NCBI RefSeq assembly: GCF_013618865.1
Contig: NZ_JABSOE010000012.1
Coordinates: 1-64,000, forward strand
Direction: 5' to 3'
From: Phocaeicola faecicola
GTDB taxonomy: Bacteria > Bacteroidota > Bacteroidia > Bacteroidales > Bacteroidaceae
DNA length: 64,000 nucleotides
Shown here: in pieces, positions 24,201 through 31,533 of the stretch
Layout of the letters: every line of letters starts with the position of its first letter
Numbering within the stretch: the first letter of the stretch is position 1
Notes under the pieces: model-generated
Databases searched by the model: none
What the model was told of the DNA's origin: nothing
Seen by the model: only the letters and a program-made list of their open reading frames with translations
Program-made: the position numbers and the translations under genes

Positions 24201-24413
24201 CTTACCTTCAATAGAAACATTTCCATCAAAATCGGTAATCGTTCCGACTGAAGTTCCCTTAATCTGAACCGTTGCCCCAATCACAGTTTCACCCTTTTCA
24301 TCTATAACCTGTCCGGATATAGTCCCCTTCTGTGCATAAACCGCAAAAGGGCAAAGTAGCAAAACGACCAAACAAATACATAATAAATGTACTTTACTTT
24401 GTACTGATTCCAT
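21201..24413 (-). CDS. SusC/RagA-family TonB-dependent outer-membrane transporter (first pair)
   Basis: TonB-dependent oligosaccharide importer of 1070 residues. A signal peptide (ends about AVYAQ) is followed by a carboxypeptidase-regulatory-like domain (GTISGQVIDEKGETVIGATV), then the plug (LDEVVVVGYGTARKGDLTGAL, DITVLKDASSTAIYGSRGANGVILITT), then a large barrel ending RQFIFGLNVTF. It is divergent from the hybrid two-component regulator, with 279 bases between them, the usual arrangement for a regulated PUL. A near-consensus -7 box (AATCTTTG, 24473-24480) lies 60 bases upstream. Confidence 0.93.
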   Translation of the reverse strand: MESVQSKVHLLCICLVVLLLCPFAVYAQKGTISGQVIDEKGETVIGATVQIKGTSVGTITDFDGNVSIEGKVGDVLVISYVGYSTLETKVAKLGDNRWVLKEDAEILDEVVVVGYGTARKGDLTGALTTMKPNANDAAKAHSLDNLLNGKVAGLVVSSTSAMAGAASSIQIRGASSLRGDNQPLYVIDNIPQASAGEFASSGISGDFQINQDPLASLNPSDIEDITVLKDASSTAIYGSRGANGVILITTKKGKQGKAKINASANFTIAKPSKLLEMTDLREHAMYINSRVSNGEYPFYLVGDEVRYVYNDALAHYDPNNPATYHLVNYRNWQKEIYTTAFSQNYSLSVSGGTDKATYYISANFKDINGTVKQTGLKQGDLRANIGMNLSKNTRLNMILSGSIRQNNMMAGGSTLGGATTAVSRTALDYAPFEMPEDDPSFQAENKTTVMSWLNDYEDVTNDKTFNASMDFSWDILPGLRYNFRTGGNLNLNDRKRWYGMQLYQGMNNNGYLAISNLDKSNVTIENVLTFNHKLGDVAMLDMTAGVTYDDYNFLNQNVNGTQFSMFELRENGIHMAGNVQHLEPVQKDYQLLSYLGRINLSFLDKYLITASLRADGSSKFKKGNRWGYFPSASLAWRMEQEEFLKDVSWLNQLKLRASYGVTGNQSIDPYSTFSMYGGGDFHYADGAGNQESTLTVTNLPNDGLTWEKTSSWNIGFDFGLFRSRLTGTLDLYMKQTKDLLISRNLPGSAGFSSTYYNQGSLDNKGVEFSLTAQIIDTKDLKWSLTGNIGKNKSKIVDLGLLPTGFGCLGERIGYYGNSLGDHFGVGHIFLQGEAPGLFLGYVTQGIVQPEDITDQGVKYMKDDGTVGYYKDVNGNLPVAGDIKFVDKDGNGSINTSDRDIIGNPNPGFTYGFQTNFSWKGLSFSAAFNGVHDRDVINVNNRYINTPGTKAGTISKEAFKGMWTAENHSNLYPSSNYIVQNMVMDRYVEDASYLRCSDITLSYVLPAAWMQKIGFQNASVFASVKNAFVLTDYSGYDPEVNSFAFDGLRPGVDMNAYPTPRQFIFGLNVTF

Positions 24414-24659
24414 AGTCTGTTTTTAAAGTTAATGAATTGTGTTTATTCTTCGATTTGAGTTATTAACGGGTGCAAAGATTTAAGAAATTAAAATTCCCCA
24501 TGTTTCAAAATCACTATTTATAGTTCGAAAAACATTAAAAATGGCTCCAATAATCAATATTTGAGGCCTGACACCCCGATTTTTGAATAAAAACAGGCTA
24601 AAAACCGGAAGCAACCCAAGGAAATCCCCCAACCCTCTAATAAAAAGAATAAAAAAACT

Positions 24660-24667
24660 TATATTTG
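24660..24667 (+). promoter_or_regulatory. -7 promoter element of the hybrid two-component regulator
   Basis: TATATTTG matches TAnnTTTG 25 bases upstream of the ATG at 24693. No TTTG is present at -33. Confidence 0.45.
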
Positions 24668-24692
24668 TACTAAAATCCAAGAATCTTAAATT

Positions 24693-27600
24693 ATGAAGGT
24701 CCGTATCACAGTTGTACTATTTGCCATCCTGCTCCTTTTCTCACTGTCTGCATATGCCCATGATTTTCTCTATCAGCAATTATCCATTACGGAAGGTTTC
24801 CCTCCTTCTATCCAAAAAGTCTATGCTGAATCCAACGGGTATGTATGGATAGGATCCAAAAAAGGATTGGGGCAGTTCAACGGATACACCTTAAAGACCT
24901 ATACCCACCTTCCTGATGACTCGACCTCTCTCCCGGGAAACGAGATACTCCAGATCATAGAAGACAGTTCACGGCAAATCTGGGTACTTACCCACAAAGG
25001 GCTTGCCCGCTACGACAGACACTCGGACACTTTTCATACGATAAAAGAAAAAAATGAAAATAACCTGCTTGCCACAGCTGCCTGCAAAATCCGTGACGGC
25101 ATTCTTTTTATCAGCCGGTCGGCCGTGTGGAAATATGATTATTCTACCCGCAAAATAGCAATGTATCTCCCATTTAAACAGAAACTGGAAAATTTTTTCA
25201 TTCATGAAATCTGGGAGTGGGATAAGAATCACCTGCTTTGCGTCAACAAGTGGAACGGAATATTCCTGCTGAATCTTCAAACTGGAGAAAAGGACTTCCC
25301 TCCGATTACGTCGCATAAAGAGATCAATCAGGTATTCATTGACAGCAAGCAGCGGGTATGGACCAGCATCTACAACAAAGGTATCACCTGCTATGACAAA
25401 ACCGGCAAGGAAATAGCTTCCTACACGACAGAAAATTCCTCATTAAGCCATAACATCATCCTGTGCTTCAGCGAACACAAAGGAGAAATATGGACGGGCA
25501 CAGATGGAGGAGGAATCAATATCATCAATCCGGAAGACCACTCCATTAAAAACCTTATCCATACATCGGGCGACAGAAACTCCTTGCCCGTCAACTCGAT
25601 TGTCTGCCTGTATCAGGGCTATGACAACGATAATTGCTGGGCCGGAAGTGTAAAGGGAGGGTTAATCCATATCCGCCCGACTTTCATGCACACCTATGGA
25701 GATGCCCCTCTGAATGTTCCCAGCGGGCTCAGTGAGAAAGCGATTCTGTCTTTCTACCAGGAACCCGATTCCGAAAAAATCTGGATAGGAACAGACGGAG
25801 GCGGGGTGAATCTGTTCGACCCTGTCCGTAAGCAGTTCAAGCATTTCCCTGAAACCTGGGGAGAAAAGATTGCTTCCATTACCCGATACAGTTCCACAGA
25901 ACTTCTGGTTTCCATCTTTTCAAAAGGACTTTTCACGTTTAACAAAAAAACAGGCAAACTGACCAAAATAAATGAAGGCAATCCCCTCATCCAGCAATAT
26001 GCTTTGTATGGAAGAAAGGCGGTCAACCTTTATCAGAACTCGCCACAGTCCATCCTGATTCTATCATCAAAGATTTACAAATACAACCCTTCTACGCGAA
26101 GCGTATATCCGCTGATAGACAATCTGCAGCGACAGGCTATACCGTTCAAGTCCGACAGCTGTCATACCTACTTATATGACGAAAAACATATCTATGCCAT
26201 CAGTCAGGAGACAGACCAGATACAGACGGTTTATACAGCCAAGACGACAACGACCATCCGGTCGGCCTCAAAAGATATTTATGGAAACTTCTGGATAGGA
26301 AGCAACCAGGAACTGTCCTGCTATGATCCTTTGAAGAAGACGGAGACACCGGTCCACAGTCCATGGCTTAAAGACATCTCAACCGTCATCTGTGACAATA
26401 ACGGACGCGTGTGGATAGGAACCAATCATAAGCTGCTGGTCTGGCACATCAAGGATAAAAAACTGATCTCCTTCGATGAATCGGACGGTGCTGCCCAGAA
26501 TGAATTTCTGGACAAAGCAGTCATGATTTCCCGTCAGGGAGACATCTATATGGGAGGAGTGAACGGACTACTTTGCATCAACCAGTCCCAATATACCCAA
26601 GAAGCAGCCTCTGTCCCTACCTTCTCGCTTACCGATATTCTATGCGACAACCAAAGTATGCTTTCTTCCGTTGATTTTAAGCATAAGACCCTCTCCCTGT
26701 CGAGTTACAATAAAAACGTAAGCATACAGGTGATGACACACGAAGAAAATATCTGTCGGAAAAAGACATTCCGATGGTACATTTCCGGAAGCAATTCACA
26801 GATTATTGAAAACAATACTCCAGAAATTACACTGTACTCGCTTACCCCGGACACTTATCAGATTGCAGTGTCGTGTGATACGAAAGACGGAGAATGGACT
26901 TCTCCGCAGACCCTCATTACCTTATACATTCCTCCAGCCTGGTACCAGAGCTGGTGGTTCATCACGCTGTGCATCATCGCGGCACTGGGAATCGGTGCAT
27001 TCATTATCATCAACCTGCTGCAACGGAAAGAAGAACGGATGGCTTCTGCCATTAAGGAACACAAGCAAAAGGTCTACGAAGAGAAAGTAAGATTTTTAAT
27101 CAATATCAACCATGAATTAAGAACCCCTCTGACACTTATACATACCCCATTAAGCAGTCTGCTGCAGACGCTTCCGGAAAACAGTCCGATTTATCCTACC
27201 ATCCATAACGTACTGAAACAGTCCAGGCGGATGAAAGATCTGTTGAACATGGTACTGAACCTGAGAAAGATGGAAATGACCGAACATACGATGAACTTGG
27301 GAAGCTACATGCTGAACGAATGGGTAAAAGAGGTAGGCAAGGACTTTTCATACGAGGAAGAAAAACAGAATATTTCCCTGAAGTATGAAATGGACCACCG
27401 CATTACCAAAGTAGATTTTGACAAGGAAAAGCATCTGATTATACTGACGAACCTGATTGTCAATGCATTTAAGCATAGCAATCCCAATTCGACCATCATC
27501 CTCCGTACGGAGTTGATTGATGAAGGAAAGTCTGTACGCATTTCCGTGATTGACCAGGGGTGCGGACTAAACAACGTAGACTTGAACAAACTGTTCACCC

Positions 27601-28655
27601 GCTTCTACCAGGGCAAAAACGAAAAGGAAGGAAGCGGCATCGGCCTGTCATACGCCAAAATACTGGTTGAGCAACATCACGGACAGATCGGGGCCTGCAA
27701 CAATAAAGACCAGGGAGCCTGTTTCTTCTATGAACTGCCCGTGCATCAGCATCAGTCTGCCGCACAAGAACCGTCCCATGAGTATCTGAATGACTTGATA
27801 AAGTCCGGTGAAGAAGACGAAACATACATCCCGCTGGAGAATCAGATTGATATTTCAAACTATTCCTGTCTGTATGTAGACGACAATGAAGAACTGCGCA
27901 ATTTCATATCCTCGGCTCTTTCAGGCCACTTCAAGCACTTCTATCTGGCTTCGAATGGAGAAGAAGCACTTCAGATAGCCCTGAATGAAATTCCGGATAT
28001 CGTAATCAGTGATATCATGATGCCGAAAATGAACGGATATGAACTATGCCGGAGAATCAAGGAAAACGTAAACATCAATCACATATTGGTGATTCTGCTG
28101 ACGGCACGTGTAGATGAAGAGAGCCGCATGGACGGATACCGTACAGGAGCAGATACGTATCTGGAGAAACCGTTCGACATAGAAAAACTGCTGGTGACTG
28201 TCTCCAGCCGTCTGCTGCTCCGGGAACAAATCCGGAAAAGATACATGTTTGCCCCCAGTACCATCGAAGAGCCCAAGGCTGTCTGCTCTTCGGATGATAC
28301 GTTCTTATTTAAACTGAATAAGATCATTGTAGAGAACATCGACAACGAGGCACTGAACATTACCTTCATCTGCCGGGAAATGGGTACCAGCAGAGCCAGT
28401 CTGTACAACCGAATAAAGACACTCACCAACATTGGGCCGAACGAATATATCAACAAGCTGAAAATGGAGACTGCCATGACCATGCTGAGAGACAATGAAC
28501 TGAGCATTACTGAAATTGCAGAAAAGACAGGGTTCTCCTCCAGCAGGTATTTCAGTACGGCATTCAAGAAGTTTACAGGCAAGACGCCTTCACAATATAA
28601 GGAAGAAATCAGCAGCCAGGAAAAAGATGCTGCCGCGGAAAATCCGGCAGAATAA
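24693..28655 (+). CDS. Hybrid two-component system sensor-regulator (HTCS) of the PUL
   Basis: One-protein sensor and transcription factor that binds a glycan breakdown product in the periplasm and activates the adjacent PUL. It has 1320 residues. A signal/TM segment (1-22) precedes a two-propeller periplasmic sensor with repeated motifs such as GYVWIGSKKGL, IWTGTDGGGINI and IWIGTDGGGVNLFDP, then a Y_Y_Y domain and a transmembrane helix (about 750-775). The kinase core has phospho-acceptor His807 in NHELRTPL and the ATP-binding motifs NLIVNAFKHSN and GSGIGLSYAK. A receiver domain follows with phospho-acceptor Asp1107 in VISDIMMPKMNG. An AraC-type DNA-binding domain (about 1220-1310) contains ITEIAEKTGFSSSRYFSTAFKK. 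All catalytic residues seem present. Confidence 0.95.
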   Translation: MKVRITVVLFAILLLFSLSAYAHDFLYQQLSITEGFPPSIQKVYAESNGYVWIGSKKGLGQFNGYTLKTYTHLPDDSTSLPGNEILQIIEDSSRQIWVLTHKGLARYDRHSDTFHTIKEKNENNLLATAACKIRDGILFISRSAVWKYDYSTRKIAMYLPFKQKLENFFIHEIWEWDKNHLLCVNKWNGIFLLNLQTGEKDFPPITSHKEINQVFIDSKQRVWTSIYNKGITCYDKTGKEIASYTTENSSLSHNIILCFSEHKGEIWTGTDGGGINIINPEDHSIKNLIHTSGDRNSLPVNSIVCLYQGYDNDNCWAGSVKGGLIHIRPTFMHTYGDAPLNVPSGLSEKAILSFYQEPDSEKIWIGTDGGGVNLFDPVRKQFKHFPETWGEKIASITRYSSTELLVSIFSKGLFTFNKKTGKLTKINEGNPLIQQYALYGRKAVNLYQNSPQSILILSSKIYKYNPSTRSVYPLIDNLQRQAIPFKSDSCHTYLYDEKHIYAISQETDQIQTVYTAKTTTTIRSASKDIYGNFWIGSNQELSCYDPLKKTETPVHSPWLKDISTVICDNNGRVWIGTNHKLLVWHIKDKKLISFDESDGAAQNEFLDKAVMISRQGDIYMGGVNGLLCINQSQYTQEAASVPTFSLTDILCDNQSMLSSVDFKHKTLSLSSYNKNVSIQVMTHEENICRKKTFRWYISGSNSQIIENNTPEITLYSLTPDTYQIAVSCDTKDGEWTSPQTLITLYIPPAWYQSWWFITLCIIAALGIGAFIIINLLQRKEERMASAIKEHKQKVYEEKVRFLININHELRTPLTLIHTPLSSLLQTLPENSPIYPTIHNVLKQSRRMKDLLNMVLNLRKMEMTEHTMNLGSYMLNEWVKEVGKDFSYEEEKQNISLKYEMDHRITKVDFDKEKHLIILTNLIVNAFKHSNPNSTIILRTELIDEGKSVRISVIDQGCGLNNVDLNKLFTRFYQGKNEKEGSGIGLSYAKILVEQHHGQIGACNNKDQGACFFYELPVHQHQSAAQEPSHEYLNDLIKSGEEDETYIPLENQIDISNYSCLYVDDNEELRNFISSALSGHFKHFYLASNGEEALQIALNEIPDIVISDIMMPKMNGYELCRRIKENVNINHILVILLTARVDEESRMDGYRTGADTYLEKPFDIEKLLVTVSSRLLLREQIRKRYMFAPSTIEEPKAVCSSDDTFLFKLNKIIVENIDNEALNITFICREMGTSRASLYNRIKTLTNIGPNEYINKLKMETAMTMLRDNELSITEIAEKTGFSSSRYFSTAFKKFTGKTPSQYKEEISSQEKDAAAENPAE

Positions 28656-28674
28656 TTTCTCTTTAGAAAATAAG

Positions 28675-28730
28675 TATGCCCTTAGCGTATCGGAATGTGA
28701 AGATTCCTATATGCTAAGGGCATATCATAT
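28675..28730. terminator. Bidirectional terminator between HTCS and thioredoxin
   Basis: TATGCCCTTAGCGTAT pairs with ATATGCTAAGGGCATA (28675-28724), with an inner GGAAT/ATTCC stem. It is followed by TCATATTT. It lies between two convergent genes. Confidence 0.6.
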
Positions 28731-28784
28731 TTCAGGCCTCATCCGCCGGATTCATGAGACAGCCATCAGTCGCTTCCTGTGGCT

Positions 28785-29144
28785 TTACTTTAACAATACG
28801 CTGTGGATGGCTTCTTTCAAGGCCGGTTTAGGCATCGCTCCCTGTGCCATCTGCGGCTGTCCCTCCATCGGGATAAACAAGATAGAAGGTACACTGCGGA
28901 TACCGAACAAGGCCGAAAGTTCTTCCTCTTCTTCCACGTTCACCTTGTAAATATCGATCTGTCCTTCGTATTCGGCAGCCAGCTCATCGAGCACAGGGGC
29001 AAGCATCTTGCACGGGCCGCACCAAGTAGCATAGAAATCGATGATGGCAGGACGTTCACCCAGGAATTTCCATTCATTCGGATTGGCTTCATAGTTTGCT
29101 ACTTTATTTAAGAAATCTGCTTTTGTCAAATTCATTGCTTTCAT
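28785..29144 (-). CDS. trxA: Thioredoxin
   Basis: Cytoplasmic protein-disulfide reductase. It has 119 residues with no signal peptide, active site W41-C42-G-P-C45 in DFYATWCGPCK, and the cis-proline loop IRSVPSILF. An acidic stretch (EEEEEL) lies in the middle. The start could instead be the fourth codon (MNLTKADF). It lies 21 bases after a small membrane-protein gene and both are divergent from OxyR, which fits oxidative-stress control. Other thioredoxin paralogues probably exist in the genome, so the trxA symbol is tentative. Confidence 0.85.
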   Translation of the reverse strand: MKAMNLTKADFLNKVANYEANPNEWKFLGERPAIIDFYATWCGPCKMLAPVLDELAAEYEGQIDIYKVNVEEEEELSALFGIRSVPSILFIPMEGQPQMAQGAMPKPALKEAIHSVLLK

Positions 29145-29165
29145 ATGCTATATCTTTTTTAATGG

Positions 29166-29411
29166 TTATCTTTTATTGTTACGTACATCATATACTTTTA
29201 CAAAGTCTTTATACAAGAGCTTCTGGCTCTGTGAAGTTGCACAGCCTCCGAAAAAACAGCCTGATAAATTCAGGATGGCCATCCATACCAGCAGGAATCC
29301 AGGAAGAAAAACTGCCACTTCGCCGGAATACATTCCATAAGCTATCAGAAGCATTCCCAATATCAGACGTATCCGTCTGAATATGTCCCATTTTCTTAAT
29401 ATTCTGTCCAT
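29166..29411 (-). CDS. Small inner-membrane protein, DUF2892/YgaP-like
   Basis: An 81-residue protein starting at the ATG at 29411; a longer upstream frame would overlap the promoter. It has the arrangement of the DUF2892 (YgaP transmembrane) family: a basic start (MDRILRKWDIFRRIR), then two membrane segments (LILGMLLIAYGMYSG and VAVFLPGFLLVWMAILNLSG), followed by CFFGGC. The family is often linked to sulfur or redox genes, but its role is not established. It is cotranscribed with trxA and divergent from oxyR. The Cys pair just after the second helix could be redox-active, an inference. Confidence 0.6.
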   Translation of the reverse strand: MDRILRKWDIFRRIRLILGMLLIAYGMYSGEVAVFLPGFLLVWMAILNLSGCFFGGCATSQSQKLLYKDFVKVYDVRNNKR

Positions 29412-29435
29412 CGTTCTTCTTTTAGGTTTCTGATA

Positions 29436-29443
29436 CAAAAGTA
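29436..29443 (-). promoter_or_regulatory. -7 element of the membrane protein/trxA operon
   Basis: On the minus strand this reads TACTTTTG (TAnnTTTG) 24 bases before the ATG at 29411, with GTTG 20 bases further upstream in place of a full -33 box. Confidence 0.5.
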
Positions 29444-29477
29444 GTTTGCTTTTATCAAGGGGACAACAGATTTTATT

Positions 29478-29485
29478 TATCTTTG
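29478..29485 (+). promoter_or_regulatory. oxyR -7 promoter element
   Basis: TATCTTTG matches TAnnTTTG 22 bases upstream of the oxyR ATG. The divergent -7 box at 29436-29443 is only 34 bases away, so one OxyR-bound region could control both directions. Confidence 0.5.
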
Positions 29486-29507
29486 TATAGACCAAATCTA
29501 TTGAAAC

Positions 29508-30449
29508 ATGAACTTACAACAGATGGAATATATAGTGGCACTCGATAAATACCGTCACTTCGTACTGGCGGCAGAGGCATGTGGAGTAACCCAGCCCACC
29601 TTGAGCGCCATGATACAAAAACTGGAAGAGGAACTGGATGTCAAGATATTCAACCGCGACCGGAAACACATTGCTCCCACACAAGTCGGAGAGAAAATCA
29701 TCCGGCAGGCCAAAATCGCCTTGAATGAGTCGCAAAAAATCAAGGAGATTGTGGCCGATGAAATGGACAGCATGAGCGGAAGCCTCCGGATTGGCATCTT
29801 GCCTACCATCGCTCCCTATCTGGTGCCCGATTTTATCTTCCATTTCAGGAAAAACTATCCGAAAGTAAACCTGTTCATCGACGAAAGAGAAAACGAATCA
29901 CTGATGCAGGCACTTAAATTCGGAAATCTGGACATTGTCATTACCACTCCTCCGCCCCATACCGACAACCTGCTTGAGATACCGGTATACATTGAAAAAT
30001 TTGTGGCTTATTTCTCGAAAGACTGCCATAAGAGCCGGGAGGCCATTTCGCGGAAAGAACTGCCACCCGAACAGATGTGGATCCTGAAAGAAGGGCACTG
30101 TATCCCCAATGGGGCCATGAATTTCTGCAAGAACAAGGAAGTCGGCAATCATATCTATGAAGCCGGAAGCATAGAAACCCTCGTCAGAATCGTGGATAAG
30201 AACGGAGGATATACCATCATACCGGAACTTCACATCCAGTCGCTCACGGAAGAACAGCAGAAAAATATCCTGCCGCTTCCCGGAAATCCTCCGGCCCAGC
30301 GGTGCGTATCGATGTTTATCAAAGATGATTTCATCAGGGAAAGAATGGTCAACGCCGTCCTCCACACACTGAAATCCATCATTCCTCCTTATATGATGGA
30401 AGAACGGTTCAACAAGAATCAAATCCGGTTAAGGAGTGTAACCTTCTGA
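29508..30449 (+). CDS. oxyR: LysR-family redox sensor OxyR
   Basis: Hydrogen-peroxide-responsive transcription factor. It has 313 residues. An N-terminal winged helix-turn-helix (1-60) contains VLAAEACGVTQPTLSAMIQKLEE, followed by a substrate-binding-like sensor domain (about 90-300). The two redox cysteines are conserved: Cys198 in EGHC and Cys207, nine residues on, the same spacing as Cys199 and Cys208 in E. coli OxyR. The segment GSIETLVRIVDKNGGYTIIPE is also typical. It is divergent from the membrane protein/trxA pair, which are likely targets. Confidence 0.9.
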   Translation: MNLQQMEYIVALDKYRHFVLAAEACGVTQPTLSAMIQKLEEELDVKIFNRDRKHIAPTQVGEKIIRQAKIALNESQKIKEIVADEMDSMSGSLRIGILPTIAPYLVPDFIFHFRKNYPKVNLFIDERENESLMQALKFGNLDIVITTPPPHTDNLLEIPVYIEKFVAYFSKDCHKSREAISRKELPPEQMWILKEGHCIPNGAMNFCKNKEVGNHIYEAGSIETLVRIVDKNGGYTIIPELHIQSLTEEQQKNILPLPGNPPAQRCVSMFIKDDFIRERMVNAVLHTLKSIIPPYMMEERFNKNQIRLRSVTF

Positions 30450-30487
30450 AAAATAACCGGTAAAAAGTTATTTTATTTTTATTGTTT

Positions 30488-30510
30488 TGAACAAATGTTC
30501 ATTATATTTA
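30488..30510 (+). promoter_or_regulatory. Palindromic operator candidate at the DUF134-NifX promoter
   Basis: TGAACA-AA-TGTTCA (30488-30501) is a perfect inverted repeat directly upstream of a near-consensus -7 box (TATATTTA, 30503-30510) and 32 bases before the ATG. Its placement between the -33 and -7 regions suits a repressor site, possibly for the DUF134 protein itself. Confidence 0.5.
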
Positions 30511-30532
30511 CAGCAGAAAAAAGAAAACAGTC

Positions 30533-31342
30533 ATGTCACCCCGTCCAAAAAACATCCGAAAAGTAAGAGAGATTCCCGCAGGAAGCGGATTCATTCCGTC
30601 CGGAAAGTGCAGAAAAAGCAGTGAGGGCATCACGCTTTATGCAGAAGAATACGAAGCCATCCTGCTTTGCGACTACGAGGATAAGACACAGGCTGAAGCC
30701 GCAGAAGGAATGGGCATCTCCCGCCCTACGCTGACACGTATCTATGCATCGGCCCGGAAAAAAATCGCACAAGCCATCATCGACCGGCTTCCTCTGACCG
30801 TTGAAGGAGGAGCCTCCTACATGGAAGCCCAATGGTTTCAGTGCGAACGGTGCGGCATGCTGGTAAACAACATCATTCCCGGCCTGAGACCCGATAATAT
30901 TACCTGTCCGGGGTGCAACGGAAGATGCAATGGCATTGATTCAGACAATATCAATCAAAATAACTATACGAATATGAAGAAAATAGCATTACCGACAAGA
31001 AATGGCATGATTGACAACCATTTCGGACATTGTGAGTTTTATACCATCGTTACCGTCAATGAGGAGAATCAGGTGGTCATGACAGAGAATATCCCTTCAC
31101 CACAGGGCTGCGGATGCAAATCAAACATTGCTTCTAAACTTCAGGCTGACGGAATCACCGTCATGCTGGCCGGCAACATGGGTATGGGAGCTCTCGAGAA
31201 ATTATCTTCATGCGGTATCAACGTCATCAGAGGATGCAGCGGCCCCATCATGGAAGTTGTAACGGCTTATCTGAATGGAAACATCCAGGATTCCGGAGAA
31301 AGCTGCCACCACCACGATGCCGACCATCAGTGCAGACATTGA
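30533..31342 (+). CDS. DUF134 DNA-binding protein fused to a NifX/NifB-like cluster-binding domain
   Basis: Probable metal-cluster-related regulator of unknown target. It has 269 residues. The DUF134 part (1-100) opens MSPRPKNIRKVREIPAG and has a helix-turn-helix TQAEAAEGMGISRPTLTRI. A four-cysteine zinc ribbon follows (Cys104, Cys107, Cys125, Cys128). The C-terminal dinitrogenase iron-molybdenum cofactor domain (148-250) shows KKIALPTRNGMIDNHFGHC and GCGC. The last 12 residues are Cys/His-rich (CHHHDADHQCRH), a likely metal-binding tail. No nitrogenase genes are nearby, so a nitrogen-fixation role is unlikely. It lies 83 bases after oxyR but has its own promoter and terminator. Confidence 0.85.
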   Translation: MSPRPKNIRKVREIPAGSGFIPSGKCRKSSEGITLYAEEYEAILLCDYEDKTQAEAAEGMGISRPTLTRIYASARKKIAQAIIDRLPLTVEGGASYMEAQWFQCERCGMLVNNIIPGLRPDNITCPGCNGRCNGIDSDNINQNNYTNMKKIALPTRNGMIDNHFGHCEFYTIVTVNEENQVVMTENIPSPQGCGCKSNIASKLQADGITVMLAGNMGMGALEKLSSCGINVIRGCSGPIMEVVTAYLNGNIQDSGESCHHHDADHQCRH

Positions 31343-31350
31343 TAACCTTC

Positions 31351-31405
31351 TTGTTCTCACATACAACTATCATTGATACAATGATGCCCCTGTAACTGAG
31401 AACAA
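31351..31405 (+). other. Branched hairpin in the 3-prime region of DUF134-NifX
   Basis: TTGTTCTCA (31351-31359) pairs perfectly with TGAGAACAA (31397-31405), enclosing a second stem ATCATTG-ATA-CAATGAT. It starts 8 bases after the stop and precedes the terminator. Possibly a 3-prime RNA structure. Confidence 0.5.
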
Positions 31406-31417
31406 CATTAATCAGTT

Positions 31418-31494
31418 GATTCATGATGCCGGATATATGAAGGCTAAATTATGCAATAACAGTCTTTCCCAACCGACATCATGAATCTTTTTTT
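31418..31494 (+). terminator. Intrinsic terminator of the DUF134-NifX gene
   Basis: GATTCATGATGCCGG (31418-31432) pairs with CCGACATCATGAATC (31473-31487), 15 base pairs with one wobble and a 40-base loop, followed directly by TTTTTTTAT. Confidence 0.7.
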
Positions 31495-31533
31495 ATAAAC
31501 AAGAAAATCCTTGATTCAATACAAGACTCTCTC

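Noticed and set aside
30974-31342. Separate NifX-like gene starting at an internal ATG
   Set aside because: The upstream DUF134 frame continues without a stop, so a single fused protein is simpler; an internal start cannot be excluded.
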